Below, piece by piece: positions 8,537-17,178 of a DNA stretch of 52,828 bases. Within the stretch, counting starts at the first letter, position 1, and each line of letters starts with the position of its first letter. Source of the DNA: Salegentibacter sp. 24 (GTDB lineage Bacteria; Bacteroidota; Bacteroidia; Flavobacteriales; Flavobacteriaceae); the NCBI RefSeq assembly GCF_004362395.1, contig NZ_SNWE01000028.1, positions 1 through 52,828 of the forward strand. Reading direction: 5' to 3'. A program made the translations under genes and the position numbers. The notes beneath the pieces are model-generated. The model made no database searches, was not told the origin of the DNA, and saw only the letters and a program-made list of their open reading frames with translations.

Positions 8537-9568
8537 TTGTTGCAGTCCCAAAAATATGTTCTTCCGCTATTGCTCCTCTTTTTAGGAGTGATTTTTCTTG
8601 GTTTTTTGAATATCAGTCTGGGTTCGGTTGATATTCCACTTAAAGATGTTTTTGCTTCAATTCTTAATTTAGAAGTTACTAAAGAAACCTGGCGGTACAT
8701 AATCGTAGAATACCGTCTGCCAAAAGCAATAACAGCAATTATAACAGGCTCAGGCCTGGCTATAAGCGGACTTTTAATGCAAACCTTATTTCGAAATCCA
8801 CTAGCCGGCCCATATGTGCTAGGTTTAAGTAGCGGCGCAAGTTTGGGTGTGGCAATTGTAATCATGGGAGCTTCTGTATTTGGCCGAGGTTTTGCAGGAA
8901 TTTTACTTTCACAATGGAGTTTGGTAATTGCCTCCAGCTTTGGAAGTTTATTGGTGTTAATCGCTGTAATGTTAGCTTCCCTGAAGCTTAGAGATACCAT
9001 GGCAATTCTAATAATCGGCCTAATGTTTGCAAGCTTAACTGCAGCTGTAGTAAGCGTACTTTCTTATTTTAGCCCGGCGACACAGTTACAACAATATGTG
9101 TTTTGGTCTTTTGGAAGCCTGGGAGACCTTTCCTGGGATGAAGTAGGAATCCTGACCATGTTTTGGGTAGTTGGAATAATTTTAGCTATTTCCTGTATCA
9201 AAAACCTTAACACCCTTTTGCTCGGTGAGAAATACGCCAAAAGCCTGGGTGTTAGCATTCAAAAAAACAGATTTATAATTATAATTGCTACCAGTCTACT
9301 GGCAGGTAGTATTACCGCTTTTGCCGGGCCTATCGCTTTTGTAGGGTTAGCTGTTCCCCATTTAATACGACAAATAATACCAGTTAACAATCACAGTATC
9401 CTGGTGCCCGCCGTTATTTTAGGTGGTGCTGCCTTAATGCTTATTTGCGATATCGTGGCACAAATGCCGGGTCAGGAATATACATTACCTATAAATGCCA
9501 TAACTTCGCTAATTGGAGCTCCGGTGGTAATATGGCTGTTGGTGCGTAAACGTAAATTTTTATTCTAA
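8537..9568 (+). CDS. btuC: FecCD/BtuC family ABC transporter permease
   Basis: This 343-residue protein has about ten hydrophobic segments. FecCD-family signatures include VEYRLPKAITAIITGSGLAISG..MQTLFRNPLAGPYVLGLSSGA and, near the C-terminus, AGPIAFVGLAVPHLIR. It is the membrane half of the BtuCD importer. Only TTG codons are available as start: TTG at 8537 or the next codon at 8540. An in-frame stop lies 9 bases upstream, and the first in-frame ATG would remove the first membrane segment. The gap to btuD is 2 bases. Confidence 0.9.
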   Translation: MLQSQKYVLPLLLLFLGVIFLGFLNISLGSVDIPLKDVFASILNLEVTKETWRYIIVEYRLPKAITAIITGSGLAISGLLMQTLFRNPLAGPYVLGLSSGASLGVAIVIMGASVFGRGFAGILLSQWSLVIASSFGSLLVLIAVMLASLKLRDTMAILIIGLMFASLTAAVVSVLSYFSPATQLQQYVFWSFGSLGDLSWDEVGILTMFWVVGIILAISCIKNLNTLLLGEKYAKSLGVSIQKNRFIIIIATSLLAGSITAFAGPIAFVGLAVPHLIRQIIPVNNHSILVPAVILGGAALMLICDIVAQMPGQEYTLPINAITSLIGAPVVIWLLVRKRKFLF

Positions 9569-9570
9569 AA

Positions 9571-10365
9571 TTGAACCAGAACCAAAATCATAGCATTCTC
9601 AGAACCATCGATCTGGATATTGGTTACAGCAATAAAGCAAAAAAAACAATTATTGCTGAAGCAATAAATATTGAAGTAAATGAAGGGGAGCTTGTGGCCG
9701 TAATTGGTATAAACGGTGTTGGAAAATCTACTTTTTTACGAACATTAAGCGGGGTGCAGGATGCATTGAAGGGAAAAGTTTTGGTGAAAAATGAACAAAT
9801 TCAACAAATAGATTCCTTAGAACTTGCTTCTTTAGTGAGCCTGGTCCTTACTGAACAACCGATTTCTAAAAATTTAAGTGTGTTTGAACTTGTAGCATTA
9901 GGTAGACAACCTTATACCAATTGGATTGGAAGACTCGGGAAAAACGATTTGCGACAAATCAAGAAATCTTTACAAAATGTGGGGATTGAAGATTTACAAA
10001 ACAAAAAATGCTTTGAATTAAGCGATGGTCAGCTGCAAAAGGTCTTAATTGCTAGGGCTATTGCTCAAAATACGCCCCTGGTAATTTTAGATGAACCCAC
10101 TACACATTTAGATTTATATCATAAAGCTTACGTACTGAAGTTGCTAAAAAAACTGACTCGAAAAACCAATAAAGCCATTGTTTTTGCTTCGCACGAAATT
10201 AATCTTGCTATTCAGCTGTGTGATAAGATTATTTTGATGCAGGAGAGCAACGTAATTACAGGCTCCCCAACAGGCCTACTGGAATCCGGTGCATTCTCCA
10301 CGGTTTTCCCTGAAGGTTTAATCGTCTTTGATAAAGCTACAGCTTCGTTTAAAATTAATCCTTAA
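9571..10365 (+). CDS. btuD: ABC transporter ATP-binding protein for cobalamin import
   Basis: This 264-residue ATPase has Walker A GINGVGKST at 46-54, the signature at 150-154 reading LSDGQ in place of the usual LSGGQ, Walker B VILDEP at 171-176, the D-loop HLD and the switch ASHE near 210. It powers BtuC. The start is TTG, since no in-frame ATG precedes the Walker A region. The gene follows btuC by 2 bases and its TAA overlaps the stop of the opposing Pel-type gene by 4 bases (TTAA at 10362-10365). Confidence 0.9.
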   Translation: MNQNQNHSILRTIDLDIGYSNKAKKTIIAEAINIEVNEGELVAVIGINGVGKSTFLRTLSGVQDALKGKVLVKNEQIQQIDSLELASLVSLVLTEQPISKNLSVFELVALGRQPYTNWIGRLGKNDLRQIKKSLQNVGIEDLQNKKCFELSDGQLQKVLIARAIAQNTPLVILDEPTTHLDLYHKAYVLKLLKKLTRKTNKAIVFASHEINLAIQLCDKIILMQESNVITGSPTGLLESGAFSTVFPEGLIVFDKATASFKINP

Positions 10366-13300
10366 TCATTTTCTTTCAAAAAATATTTTAACCCGAAGCT
10401 AAAGTTATTTGAATAGAAGTTTTTAAGTGTGTAAAATTCTAATTGGGTATTAAAATGAAGGTATTTTGAAATTGGCCATAATAAACTGCCGCGGTAGCGC
10501 TGAAATTCCTCTGAAAAAGTATCGAGGAAATACCCCGCATCGAGATTTACCTTCCAGAAATTCTTTTGATTTAAATATTCATAAGCAATACCAAGGCCGC
10601 CGTATAATCTTTCATCCAAAGTCCAATACGGGTATCCTCCTGGCCTTTTAGTGTTTCCTAGCATACCAGATAATTCAGTATAAGACCTAAATTTCGATCT
10701 TTTATTCAGCTTAAAATCCATCGATAAACTGGTAAGTGCCTGAACATCTACAACGTTTTCATCGTCATAATGATTTCCTTCTACATAAAAAACGGCCTGG
10801 AATTTTTCTTTAAACTGAAGTTCCTCGTATATATTAACCTGGGTTTGATATATATTTAAATTATAGGCAGGGCCTGTCAAAGCTGGTTTTCTAAAAAAAG
10901 TAAACGAACTGTATAGACTGTCTTTTGCAATAGATGCGGAAGCCTGTAGATGAAGATAGGTTTTGCCGGCATTATTAAATTCTAACCTGGTCCCAAATCC
11001 ATAATTGAACTTTTCTAATCTTTCCCTGGTTTGAAACCTATAAATAAACCCACTTAAATTGGCTTCTCTATTGTTTTGCAGTTCTGGCTGAAAAGGAATC
11101 TCGTAGGCCGTATAACGGCTCACACCAAATTGATGCTGATTTTGTCCTTTGTCCCGAATTCCATAAATAGCTTCTGCACCAAAGGCAGTAGGATCTAACC
11201 TATCACTAATCACATTGCTGCCAATTTGAAGAAAATTACCTTTGGTTATTCTTAAGTTCTGTTTTATCTGCGAGGCTACCTCTGGATAAAAAAGAGAAGC
11301 GTGCTCTTTCAGCAAAAGTCTTTTTTGATCTGGTTTTAAATAAACAACATCTTTGTTTAACTGGGCCCTTAAACCTTCTTTTTTTGTTGAATTTGGAAGT
11401 TCTGCAACTATTTTCCAGGCATTAACAATATCACCTCGACCCATATAAAATTCAGCCATAAACTCTCGTACAGCCAATTTATCTTCGCCGTTATTTCCTG
11501 AATAATTGGCATATATACGCTCAATTTCACTGTAATTTCCTAAAGAATTTAGCCAAAACATACGTTCTACTAAAGAAAAATTCTGGGCGCATAACGACCA
11601 CTCCAAGGCTTTTCTATAGCTTCCCTGACCGGCGTAGGCATAGGCAATTGTCGTAGCTAAAGGTTGGAGTTCCTTCCTGCATGCTTTAACTTCAAGTAAT
11701 TCCTGCGTAGCTTTTTTAGCGTTATCGGCAAGGAGATACTCTATGTAGAGAGAAAAATTAGTTTCTTTTAGAAATTCATACTCCCCTGACTGTATGCGCC
11801 AGTCCCTTATTACATTTTCTGAAATATTTTCGCTGCATTCTGCCCATAAAATAGCTTGCTTATAGTTATTGGCATCGGCAAAAATCCATGCAATTGTGGA
11901 AGAAGCAAGTTTAAAGTCATCTCGACAAGCCTTTATGTTTTCAACCAGATTATATGCAGCCTCAGGATCCTTCTCATTAAGCAATAATAAATAGGTAAAG
12001 CGCTCTTGATTAATCTGTGTATTTTCAATAAGTTGCAGTAACTCTTCGCGACTTAGCTGCACCTGGGTATCGCTTCCAAAATAGGCTATAAAATCCTTTC
12101 TGAGTTTTATATTATCGGGATACATATCAATAAGCCTTAACATCCAACGTTTCCTGGTTTGCATATCAGGATAATCACTTTGTCTTGTGAACTCCGCAGC
12201 TAGTTTTACGTATTCAGAAGATCTATTCTGATTGTATTTCTTTTCCAGCAATGTCCATATCTCCTTCTGCCTACTTTTCCAGCCCAAATACTTAAATAAC
12301 TCTAACCAATCCTCGCTGACAAATTTATCACTTCTACCAATTTTAGATTTTAATTCAATTATTTCTGTATCAACACTCTCAAGAATTCCTGAAGGTTTCA
12401 TTAGGCGATAAGCTTCAAACTCTTCTATTGTTGAATTGAGGAGATTTTGTGCATTTTCTCCTTCGAACTTAGGTAGGCTCAGATGTTTTCTCGGGGTTTT
12501 TATATTAAATAGAAATCCTTCTAAAAAAGCAGTTTTAGTAAACTTAAGTTGTTTATCCATTAAAAAATCTTCTACCCTGGAAATATTTGGCTCACGAACA
12601 TATGCAAACCAAAAATTCTCACTCTTAGCAGTCTTTTTAATGCCGGACTTTACAATGATATTGTTTTCAGTTTGCTCGAACTCATAAGGTTCTTCACGCC
12701 AGTTTTGGGTGATTTTTGCAGCTTCAGAAACTTTTAAAAAACGAATAAACGGAAAGGTACTCTTCACCTTTTTAATATAATTCTCGAACCTTGGTAAAAG
12801 GCCAGGCGTACCATCTTCAGATATTATCCAACCATAGCTGTTTTTATTACGTAAGGTATAATCCCCTGTTCTTTTTAGGGGATCTTCGCCAGGAATTTCA
12901 TAAATATCATCCGGGTGTATAAAATGCGTCCAAATACCGGTATAGAGATACAGGGATTGCTGATTAAATTCACGAGAAGGAGTCATAACATATCCGCTAC
13001 TAATCCGTGGATAATTAAAAAAATGACTGTTATATGGTTCAGGATCAAACTCTCTATCCCCCCCTTCCTTAAAATCACCCAAATAAATACTTGCGTTATA
13101 AATAATACTAGGAATGTTTTCTTCTAAAGCGATAAAACCAGTGCTATCTATAATATTTGAAGGTGGTACATAAGAAATGGGAAGGGTTCCATAATTACGT
13201 GCAGCCCAACGCTTTTTAACAGCTTCAATACTTAAACCCATATAATCCTTATTAGGCCATTCTTCCAATGTAAGAGAAGCATGATTATACCCATGCAATG

Positions 13301-14366
13301 CCACTTCGTGTTCAGATTTTTTGATGTCAATCATAAGCATATCGGCTAAATTGCCAACATCCGAACTATTTAAAATGGAATTGTCCCATTCCCGAAAATT
13401 AAAGGGTGGGGTGGTTTGGTTAGAATAATCAAAACAAACATAAGCTGAATAATCTATATTATATTTCTGAGCTAATTTCAGCATATCCTCCCACCAAACC
13501 TCTGTGTAAAATCGGGCTTGAGTTATATCCATTTCTGAATCTACAGGTTCCAATTTTACATTATAAAGCGGCGCTGGAAAATCGTCTAGCATTATACTGG
13601 AAGCATTTGCTACGGGATAGGGAACACCCTCTAAACCGGATAAAATCGCAGAAAAGAACAGGCCTCTTTCTCGTTTTTCAGTAAATTGTTCCGTATTGAA
13701 GGAGATTACAGCACCCCTTCCTATTTTATTTTTAATTATTAAAGGATAATTTTCTTCAGAGAGCGAGCTTGCTAGAATCTCGATATCTTTCCTGAAATTG
13801 TTAGCCTTAAGTCCATAGTGTTTCGTTTGATTTTGATAAAACTTTCCTTTAAAATTTGGGAGAAAATTTGTGCGAAACAAAAAACCCTGCGCCGCGGTAT
13901 CAATTTCATAATTAGCATCTGCTGTAACCCCTGCCAAAAACCCATAATTTTTATTAGTTCCTACTGTTGGAATAACTATATGCCCCCCATTAGAAACAAA
14001 TTTTATAAGCAAAGACATAGCAGATTTATTCAAGGCAGCTAAATCATAAATCACTATGACTTTTACAGTATTGTTTAACTGTGGTTCTTTATTAAAACCA
14101 TCGAGATCAATTTCTGCGAATGGAATTTTTGCGTAATTTAAAGCCTTTTTAATATGGTTTTTATTCCTAAGACTTAAATCATCATCAGGCTCCAGGATAT
14201 AAGTTACCCACGGATTGCTACTATTGGCATCGTATATTACTCGTGGACTATTTTCTTGGATTCTTTCTGATTTCTTATCAGTTTCACAACTAATTATTGC
14301 AAAAGAGCACAAGAGTAAAATAATAGAGTTTAGGAATTTTTCTGGTAACTGGATCATACTCTTCAT
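10362..14366 (-). CDS. Fusion of PelA-like polysaccharide deacetylase with PelB-like TPR and outer-membrane beta-barrel
   Basis: The protein is 1334 residues. Residues 1-27 are a lipoprotein signal (IISC, Cys27). About 95-250 form a Rossmann/glutamine-amidotransferase-like part (VIVIYDLAALNKS, FVSNGGHIVIP, GRGAVISFNTEQF). About 255-560 form a CE4-like deacetylase: DD at 261-262 in MLDDFPAP, HGYNH with His358 and His362, PPSN at 401-404 and HFIHPDD with His484, the expected metal and catalytic set. Residues about 640-1010 are helical TPR-type repeats (YAYAGQGSYRKALEW). About 1040-1334 are amphipathic beta strands of an outer-membrane barrel. In Pseudomonas these functions are split between PelA and PelB, which bind each other. 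It is the last gene of the operon; its ATG overlaps the upstream stop by one base (TGATG). The N-terminal deacetylase family may be DUF2194, from memory. Confidence 0.8.
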   Translation of the reverse strand: MKSMIQLPEKFLNSIILLLCSFAIISCETDKKSERIQENSPRVIYDANSSNPWVTYILEPDDDLSLRNKNHIKKALNYAKIPFAEIDLDGFNKEPQLNNTVKVIVIYDLAALNKSAMSLLIKFVSNGGHIVIPTVGTNKNYGFLAGVTADANYEIDTAAQGFLFRTNFLPNFKGKFYQNQTKHYGLKANNFRKDIEILASSLSEENYPLIIKNKIGRGAVISFNTEQFTEKRERGLFFSAILSGLEGVPYPVANASSIMLDDFPAPLYNVKLEPVDSEMDITQARFYTEVWWEDMLKLAQKYNIDYSAYVCFDYSNQTTPPFNFREWDNSILNSSDVGNLADMLMIDIKKSEHEVALHGYNHASLTLEEWPNKDYMGLSIEAVKKRWAARNYGTLPISYVPPSNIIDSTGFIALEENIPSIIYNASIYLGDFKEGGDREFDPEPYNSHFFNYPRISSGYVMTPSREFNQQSLYLYTGIWTHFIHPDDIYEIPGEDPLKRTGDYTLRNKNSYGWIISEDGTPGLLPRFENYIKKVKSTFPFIRFLKVSEAAKITQNWREEPYEFEQTENNIIVKSGIKKTAKSENFWFAYVREPNISRVEDFLMDKQLKFTKTAFLEGFLFNIKTPRKHLSLPKFEGENAQNLLNSTIEEFEAYRLMKPSGILESVDTEIIELKSKIGRSDKFVSEDWLELFKYLGWKSRQKEIWTLLEKKYNQNRSSEYVKLAAEFTRQSDYPDMQTRKRWMLRLIDMYPDNIKLRKDFIAYFGSDTQVQLSREELLQLIENTQINQERFTYLLLLNEKDPEAAYNLVENIKACRDDFKLASSTIAWIFADANNYKQAILWAECSENISENVIRDWRIQSGEYEFLKETNFSLYIEYLLADNAKKATQELLEVKACRKELQPLATTIAYAYAGQGSYRKALEWSLCAQNFSLVERMFWLNSLGNYSEIERIYANYSGNNGEDKLAVREFMAEFYMGRGDIVNAWKIVAELPNSTKKEGLRAQLNKDVVYLKPDQKRLLLKEHASLFYPEVASQIKQNLRITKGNFLQIGSNVISDRLDPTAFGAEAIYGIRDKGQNQHQFGVSRYTAYEIPFQPELQNNREANLSGFIYRFQTRERLEKFNYGFGTRLEFNNAGKTYLHLQASASIAKDSLYSSFTFFRKPALTGPAYNLNIYQTQVNIYEELQFKEKFQAVFYVEGNHYDDENVVDVQALTSLSMDFKLNKRSKFRSYTELSGMLGNTKRPGGYPYWTLDERLYGGLGIAYEYLNQKNFWKVNLDAGYFLDTFSEEFQRYRGSLLWPISKYLHFNTQLEFYTLKNFYSNNFSFGLKYFLKEND

Positions 14367-16357
14367 CAGTATAATAATTCATTAACATTACTGGAACCTG
14401 TCTTATTTACTATTTGGTAAACAGTTAAATCATTATTTTGGTAATACGTATCTATATTTCTCCCTTTAGCTTTTAAAAGATCTATTCTTTGCTGCGCGAT
14501 AACCTGTTGATCTTTAATCTTTTCATTCTTAGCAAACTTGCTATCTTCCATATTGTTATAAATAAACACAAACAGCGATTGAGGTAAAATTACATTTGGA
14601 TTATTATTAAGGTATTGGGTATCATCTTTATATTTATTGAATTCTCGGTCTCGTGTGATATACCTATTATTAAAATAATCGTAATCATAGTAATAATGAC
14701 TGTTTTTACTAAAGCTGGAATATGGTGTTGAATTTACAACAGCATAAGAATAAGGCAAATGCTTCGATTGTATTTTTGAATAGGCTTCGAAAATAAGGTT
14801 CTTTGTTTTATCCGTTTCAAAATTAAGGCTAGCTGCCCCCGGAAAGGTAAATAACACCAATGCCCCAATAGTTAATATCCCTCCACTTACTTCAATGGTT
14901 ATAGCCCGTCTGGGAGCCAAATTGAAAAAAGAAAGAAGATCGATTAAAATGTTAAGAATGATTCCGAAGAAAATTGGAATAAATATACAAAGGACCTGAC
15001 TCAAAATATCCAGGTCTACTAAAACTTCATCTAATTGGTAAATACCAAAAAAGATATTTATAAAAATTAGAAAAACGATGCTTGCTAACCATTTTTGGGG
15101 TTTTTTGATATAGTTGAAAATAGTAATGATTAAAAAAACTATCCCTGCAAATTGATAATAATAAATAAGTTCGTCAAAGGGAATAATTAAATGTGGATTA
15201 TAGGTATAGGTATCGAAGGAATAGAAGTTAGACATTAAAAAAGCTAGAAAATCTTCCCCCTTAATTAGGGCGGCAAGACCATATATACTTCCTATTAAAA
15301 TTACTGAAGCCAGGTAAGCAAAAATTAGTTGAGAAATTTGCTTAAGGTTATCCCTGAATTTAAATAAAAATAAAATAAGTAAAAATGGGAATAGGACAAA
15401 AATGCCGACAAAAATATCTATCATTAACACAGCGCTGAATAAAATCGGCATCCAACCAAAACTCATCCTTCTATTAAGACGAAAACTTTGAGGATAAATA
15501 CAAAAGAACATCGTTGGTAAAGCAATAACAAGCGCGGTAAAAACGGACTTATGCTGAGCTAACAATTCTATATTTATTGGAAGAAATGAATAAAGTAAGG
15601 CGAAACTCAGCCCCGCCATGATACCGGAAGAATGTTTTCTGGAAATCTTAAATACCACCCAATAGATTATTAAAGAAAGTAAGGCAGACTCCAGTACTCC
15701 GAAAGATTGTAATGCCTGGGCGTATGTAATATGGGTTATTTTAGAATAAAGGTTGATAAGCAAATAATCTCCCATCATTTCACCTGACTGAAAAAACCAT
15801 TTATCTAATGACAGCCCATTTATAAGCTCCAGATTATTAAACCAACTCGAAGAAAGCGTGTAAATATCTTGTTGAAAAAGGGAATTTCTAGAAATATATG
15901 TGATAACGGGTAATAGAAAACCAATGGCTAACTGCCAGTTTTTATGATACCGTGATAATCCCTGTTCCTTATTTTTATAGGTTGGCTTAATGATATTATC
16001 ACGATCTAAAAAACTCTTCCGTTTCTCAAGTTTTATAGTGGCATACAAAATAGTACGGGAATAAATTCGCTGCAATTGATCCTTTAAAGATTTGCTAAAA
16101 TCCAGTTTCATAAATGTAACCATAGTGAGCATTATCACTATGCTAATTAGGACGAATAGATCAAATGTCCTGGTCAAGACTAGGACAAAACTCCCCGTAA
16201 GTACTGCAGCAAGTACCAGGGTAATGGTAGGGATTAAAAAGTTCAAGGCAGTGAGTGCAGAAATCCTGGTTGAAATTAATCTATGCACTATTAGGATTAA
16301 TGCAAATAGAAATATTATCCGCAATGGACCAGATAGTAGGTAGGGCTCTAAAAACAT
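14366..16357 (-). CDS. Polytopic inner-membrane protein of the Pel-type locus, function unknown
   Basis: This 663-residue protein has roughly a dozen hydrophobic segments. Three come at the N-terminus, followed by a basic cytosolic stretch near 90-135 (SLKDQLQRIYSRTILYATIKLEKRKS). A longer membrane block spans about 145-510, and a hydrophilic C-terminal tail of about 130 residues is rich in Tyr, Asn and Asp. The membrane block, with a first outside loop WFNNLELINGLSLDKWFFQSGEMMGDYL, resembles GT-C-fold or lipid-linked-sugar membrane enzymes, but I do not recognise the family. It sits between the glycosidase (8 bases) and the deacetylase-barrel fusion (1-base overlap), so it should act in the same polymer pathway. 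It could stand in for PelE/PelD as an assembly scaffold, modify the chain, or supply substrate. Confidence 0.8.
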   Translation of the reverse strand: MFLEPYLLSGPLRIIFLFALILIVHRLISTRISALTALNFLIPTITLVLAAVLTGSFVLVLTRTFDLFVLISIVIMLTMVTFMKLDFSKSLKDQLQRIYSRTILYATIKLEKRKSFLDRDNIIKPTYKNKEQGLSRYHKNWQLAIGFLLPVITYISRNSLFQQDIYTLSSSWFNNLELINGLSLDKWFFQSGEMMGDYLLINLYSKITHITYAQALQSFGVLESALLSLIIYWVVFKISRKHSSGIMAGLSFALLYSFLPINIELLAQHKSVFTALVIALPTMFFCIYPQSFRLNRRMSFGWMPILFSAVLMIDIFVGIFVLFPFLLILFLFKFRDNLKQISQLIFAYLASVILIGSIYGLAALIKGEDFLAFLMSNFYSFDTYTYNPHLIIPFDELIYYYQFAGIVFLIITIFNYIKKPQKWLASIVFLIFINIFFGIYQLDEVLVDLDILSQVLCIFIPIFFGIILNILIDLLSFFNLAPRRAITIEVSGGILTIGALVLFTFPGAASLNFETDKTKNLIFEAYSKIQSKHLPYSYAVVNSTPYSSFSKNSHYYYDYDYFNNRYITRDREFNKYKDDTQYLNNNPNVILPQSLFVFIYNNMEDSKFAKNEKIKDQQVIAQQRIDLLKAKGRNIDTYYQNNDLTVYQIVNKTGSSNVNELLY

Positions 16358-16365
16358 ATTTAACT

Positions 16366-17178
16366 TTAGTTTTTACCAGGAATTTTTTGCAGTTCGATCT
16401 TTCCTATAAAATAGGGCCAGGAAGTTCTTTTTAATCTTTCTTCTACCTGTTCCTTTAGTTCTGCATTATCGGCATATTCAATCAATACTATCGGAACTTC
16501 AAAATCTTTATACATCTCTTTAAGTTCATTCAAGAGCCTTGTGAAAATTTTGTCATCTCGTAATTGGTATTTCTTATTCTTAAAATCATAATCTGTAGCA
16601 ATACTCTCTTTTGCTATTGCGTCTATAAATGGATTGGTGTCTTTTACAATAGAGATTCCGGCATTCTGAATCAAATAAATATCCGGATACGTATTATTTA
16701 AGTCTTTTAAGAAAGCTAGAAGTGCTTCTTTTTTTTCAGGAGTGGGCCCAAATTCGGTATAATTATCAATATTATCCAGAAACATTCCATCTAGACCTTT
16801 TTGCATATTATAATCAAAGATCTCCATAAGTGCTTTCTGGGTTCTCTTATTCTCCATATTCAGAATATAACTATTCCAAATCTCGTTTTTTCCCAGTGTA
16901 AATTTTTCTAGTTCTAGATAATGAGCGGCAGCTTCGTTAACTTCTCCCAGGCTTACATAACCTAAAACCTTGTCGTTTTGTTTTTTTAAAACCTCGATAT
17001 CTTCACTATCAAAATGTGCGCTCTCAATTACCAGTATTTCGTAACCGGAAACATCCTTAGGATAAAAATCGCCGTAGGTGAAAAGCACTTGTTTTTTCTC
17101 CACAGTTTTTTGGGCCACAATCTGGGGAACGGTGAAACAAATTGTTCCTATAATCATAAAATATTTAATAAGATGCAT
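16366..17178 (-). CDS. Secreted PelA-like glycoside hydrolase (endo-alpha-1,4-galactosaminidase type)
   Basis: This 270-residue protein has a signal peptide ending near IVAQ (residue 23) and a single TIM-barrel domain of the TM1410/GH114-GH166 type. Motifs run in the order YEILVIESAHF (46-56), VLGYVSLGE (71-79), GLDGMFLDNID (128-138), YPDIYLIQNAG (164-174), IDAIAKES (185-192) and VPIVLIEYAD (228-237). This matches the N-terminal hydrolase domain of PelA, which cuts alpha-1,4-linked GalNAc-rich polymer in the periplasm. Here it is a separate gene. Its start overlaps the end of pelG by 14 bases, a sign of translational coupling. Likely catalytic acids are Glu79 and Asp135. Confidence 0.85.
   Translation of the reverse strand: MHLIKYFMIIGTICFTVPQIVAQKTVEKKQVLFTYGDFYPKDVSGYEILVIESAHFDSEDIEVLKKQNDKVLGYVSLGEVNEAAAHYLELEKFTLGKNEIWNSYILNMENKRTQKALMEIFDYNMQKGLDGMFLDNIDNYTEFGPTPEKKEALLAFLKDLNNTYPDIYLIQNAGISIVKDTNPFIDAIAKESIATDYDFKNKKYQLRDDKIFTRLLNELKEMYKDFEVPIVLIEYADNAELKEQVEERLKRTSWPYFIGKIELQKIPGKN

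Noticed and set aside
8500-9000. 166-codon minus-strand reading frame across btuC
   Set aside because: It is the complement of a well-supported permease gene and has no recognisable protein features.
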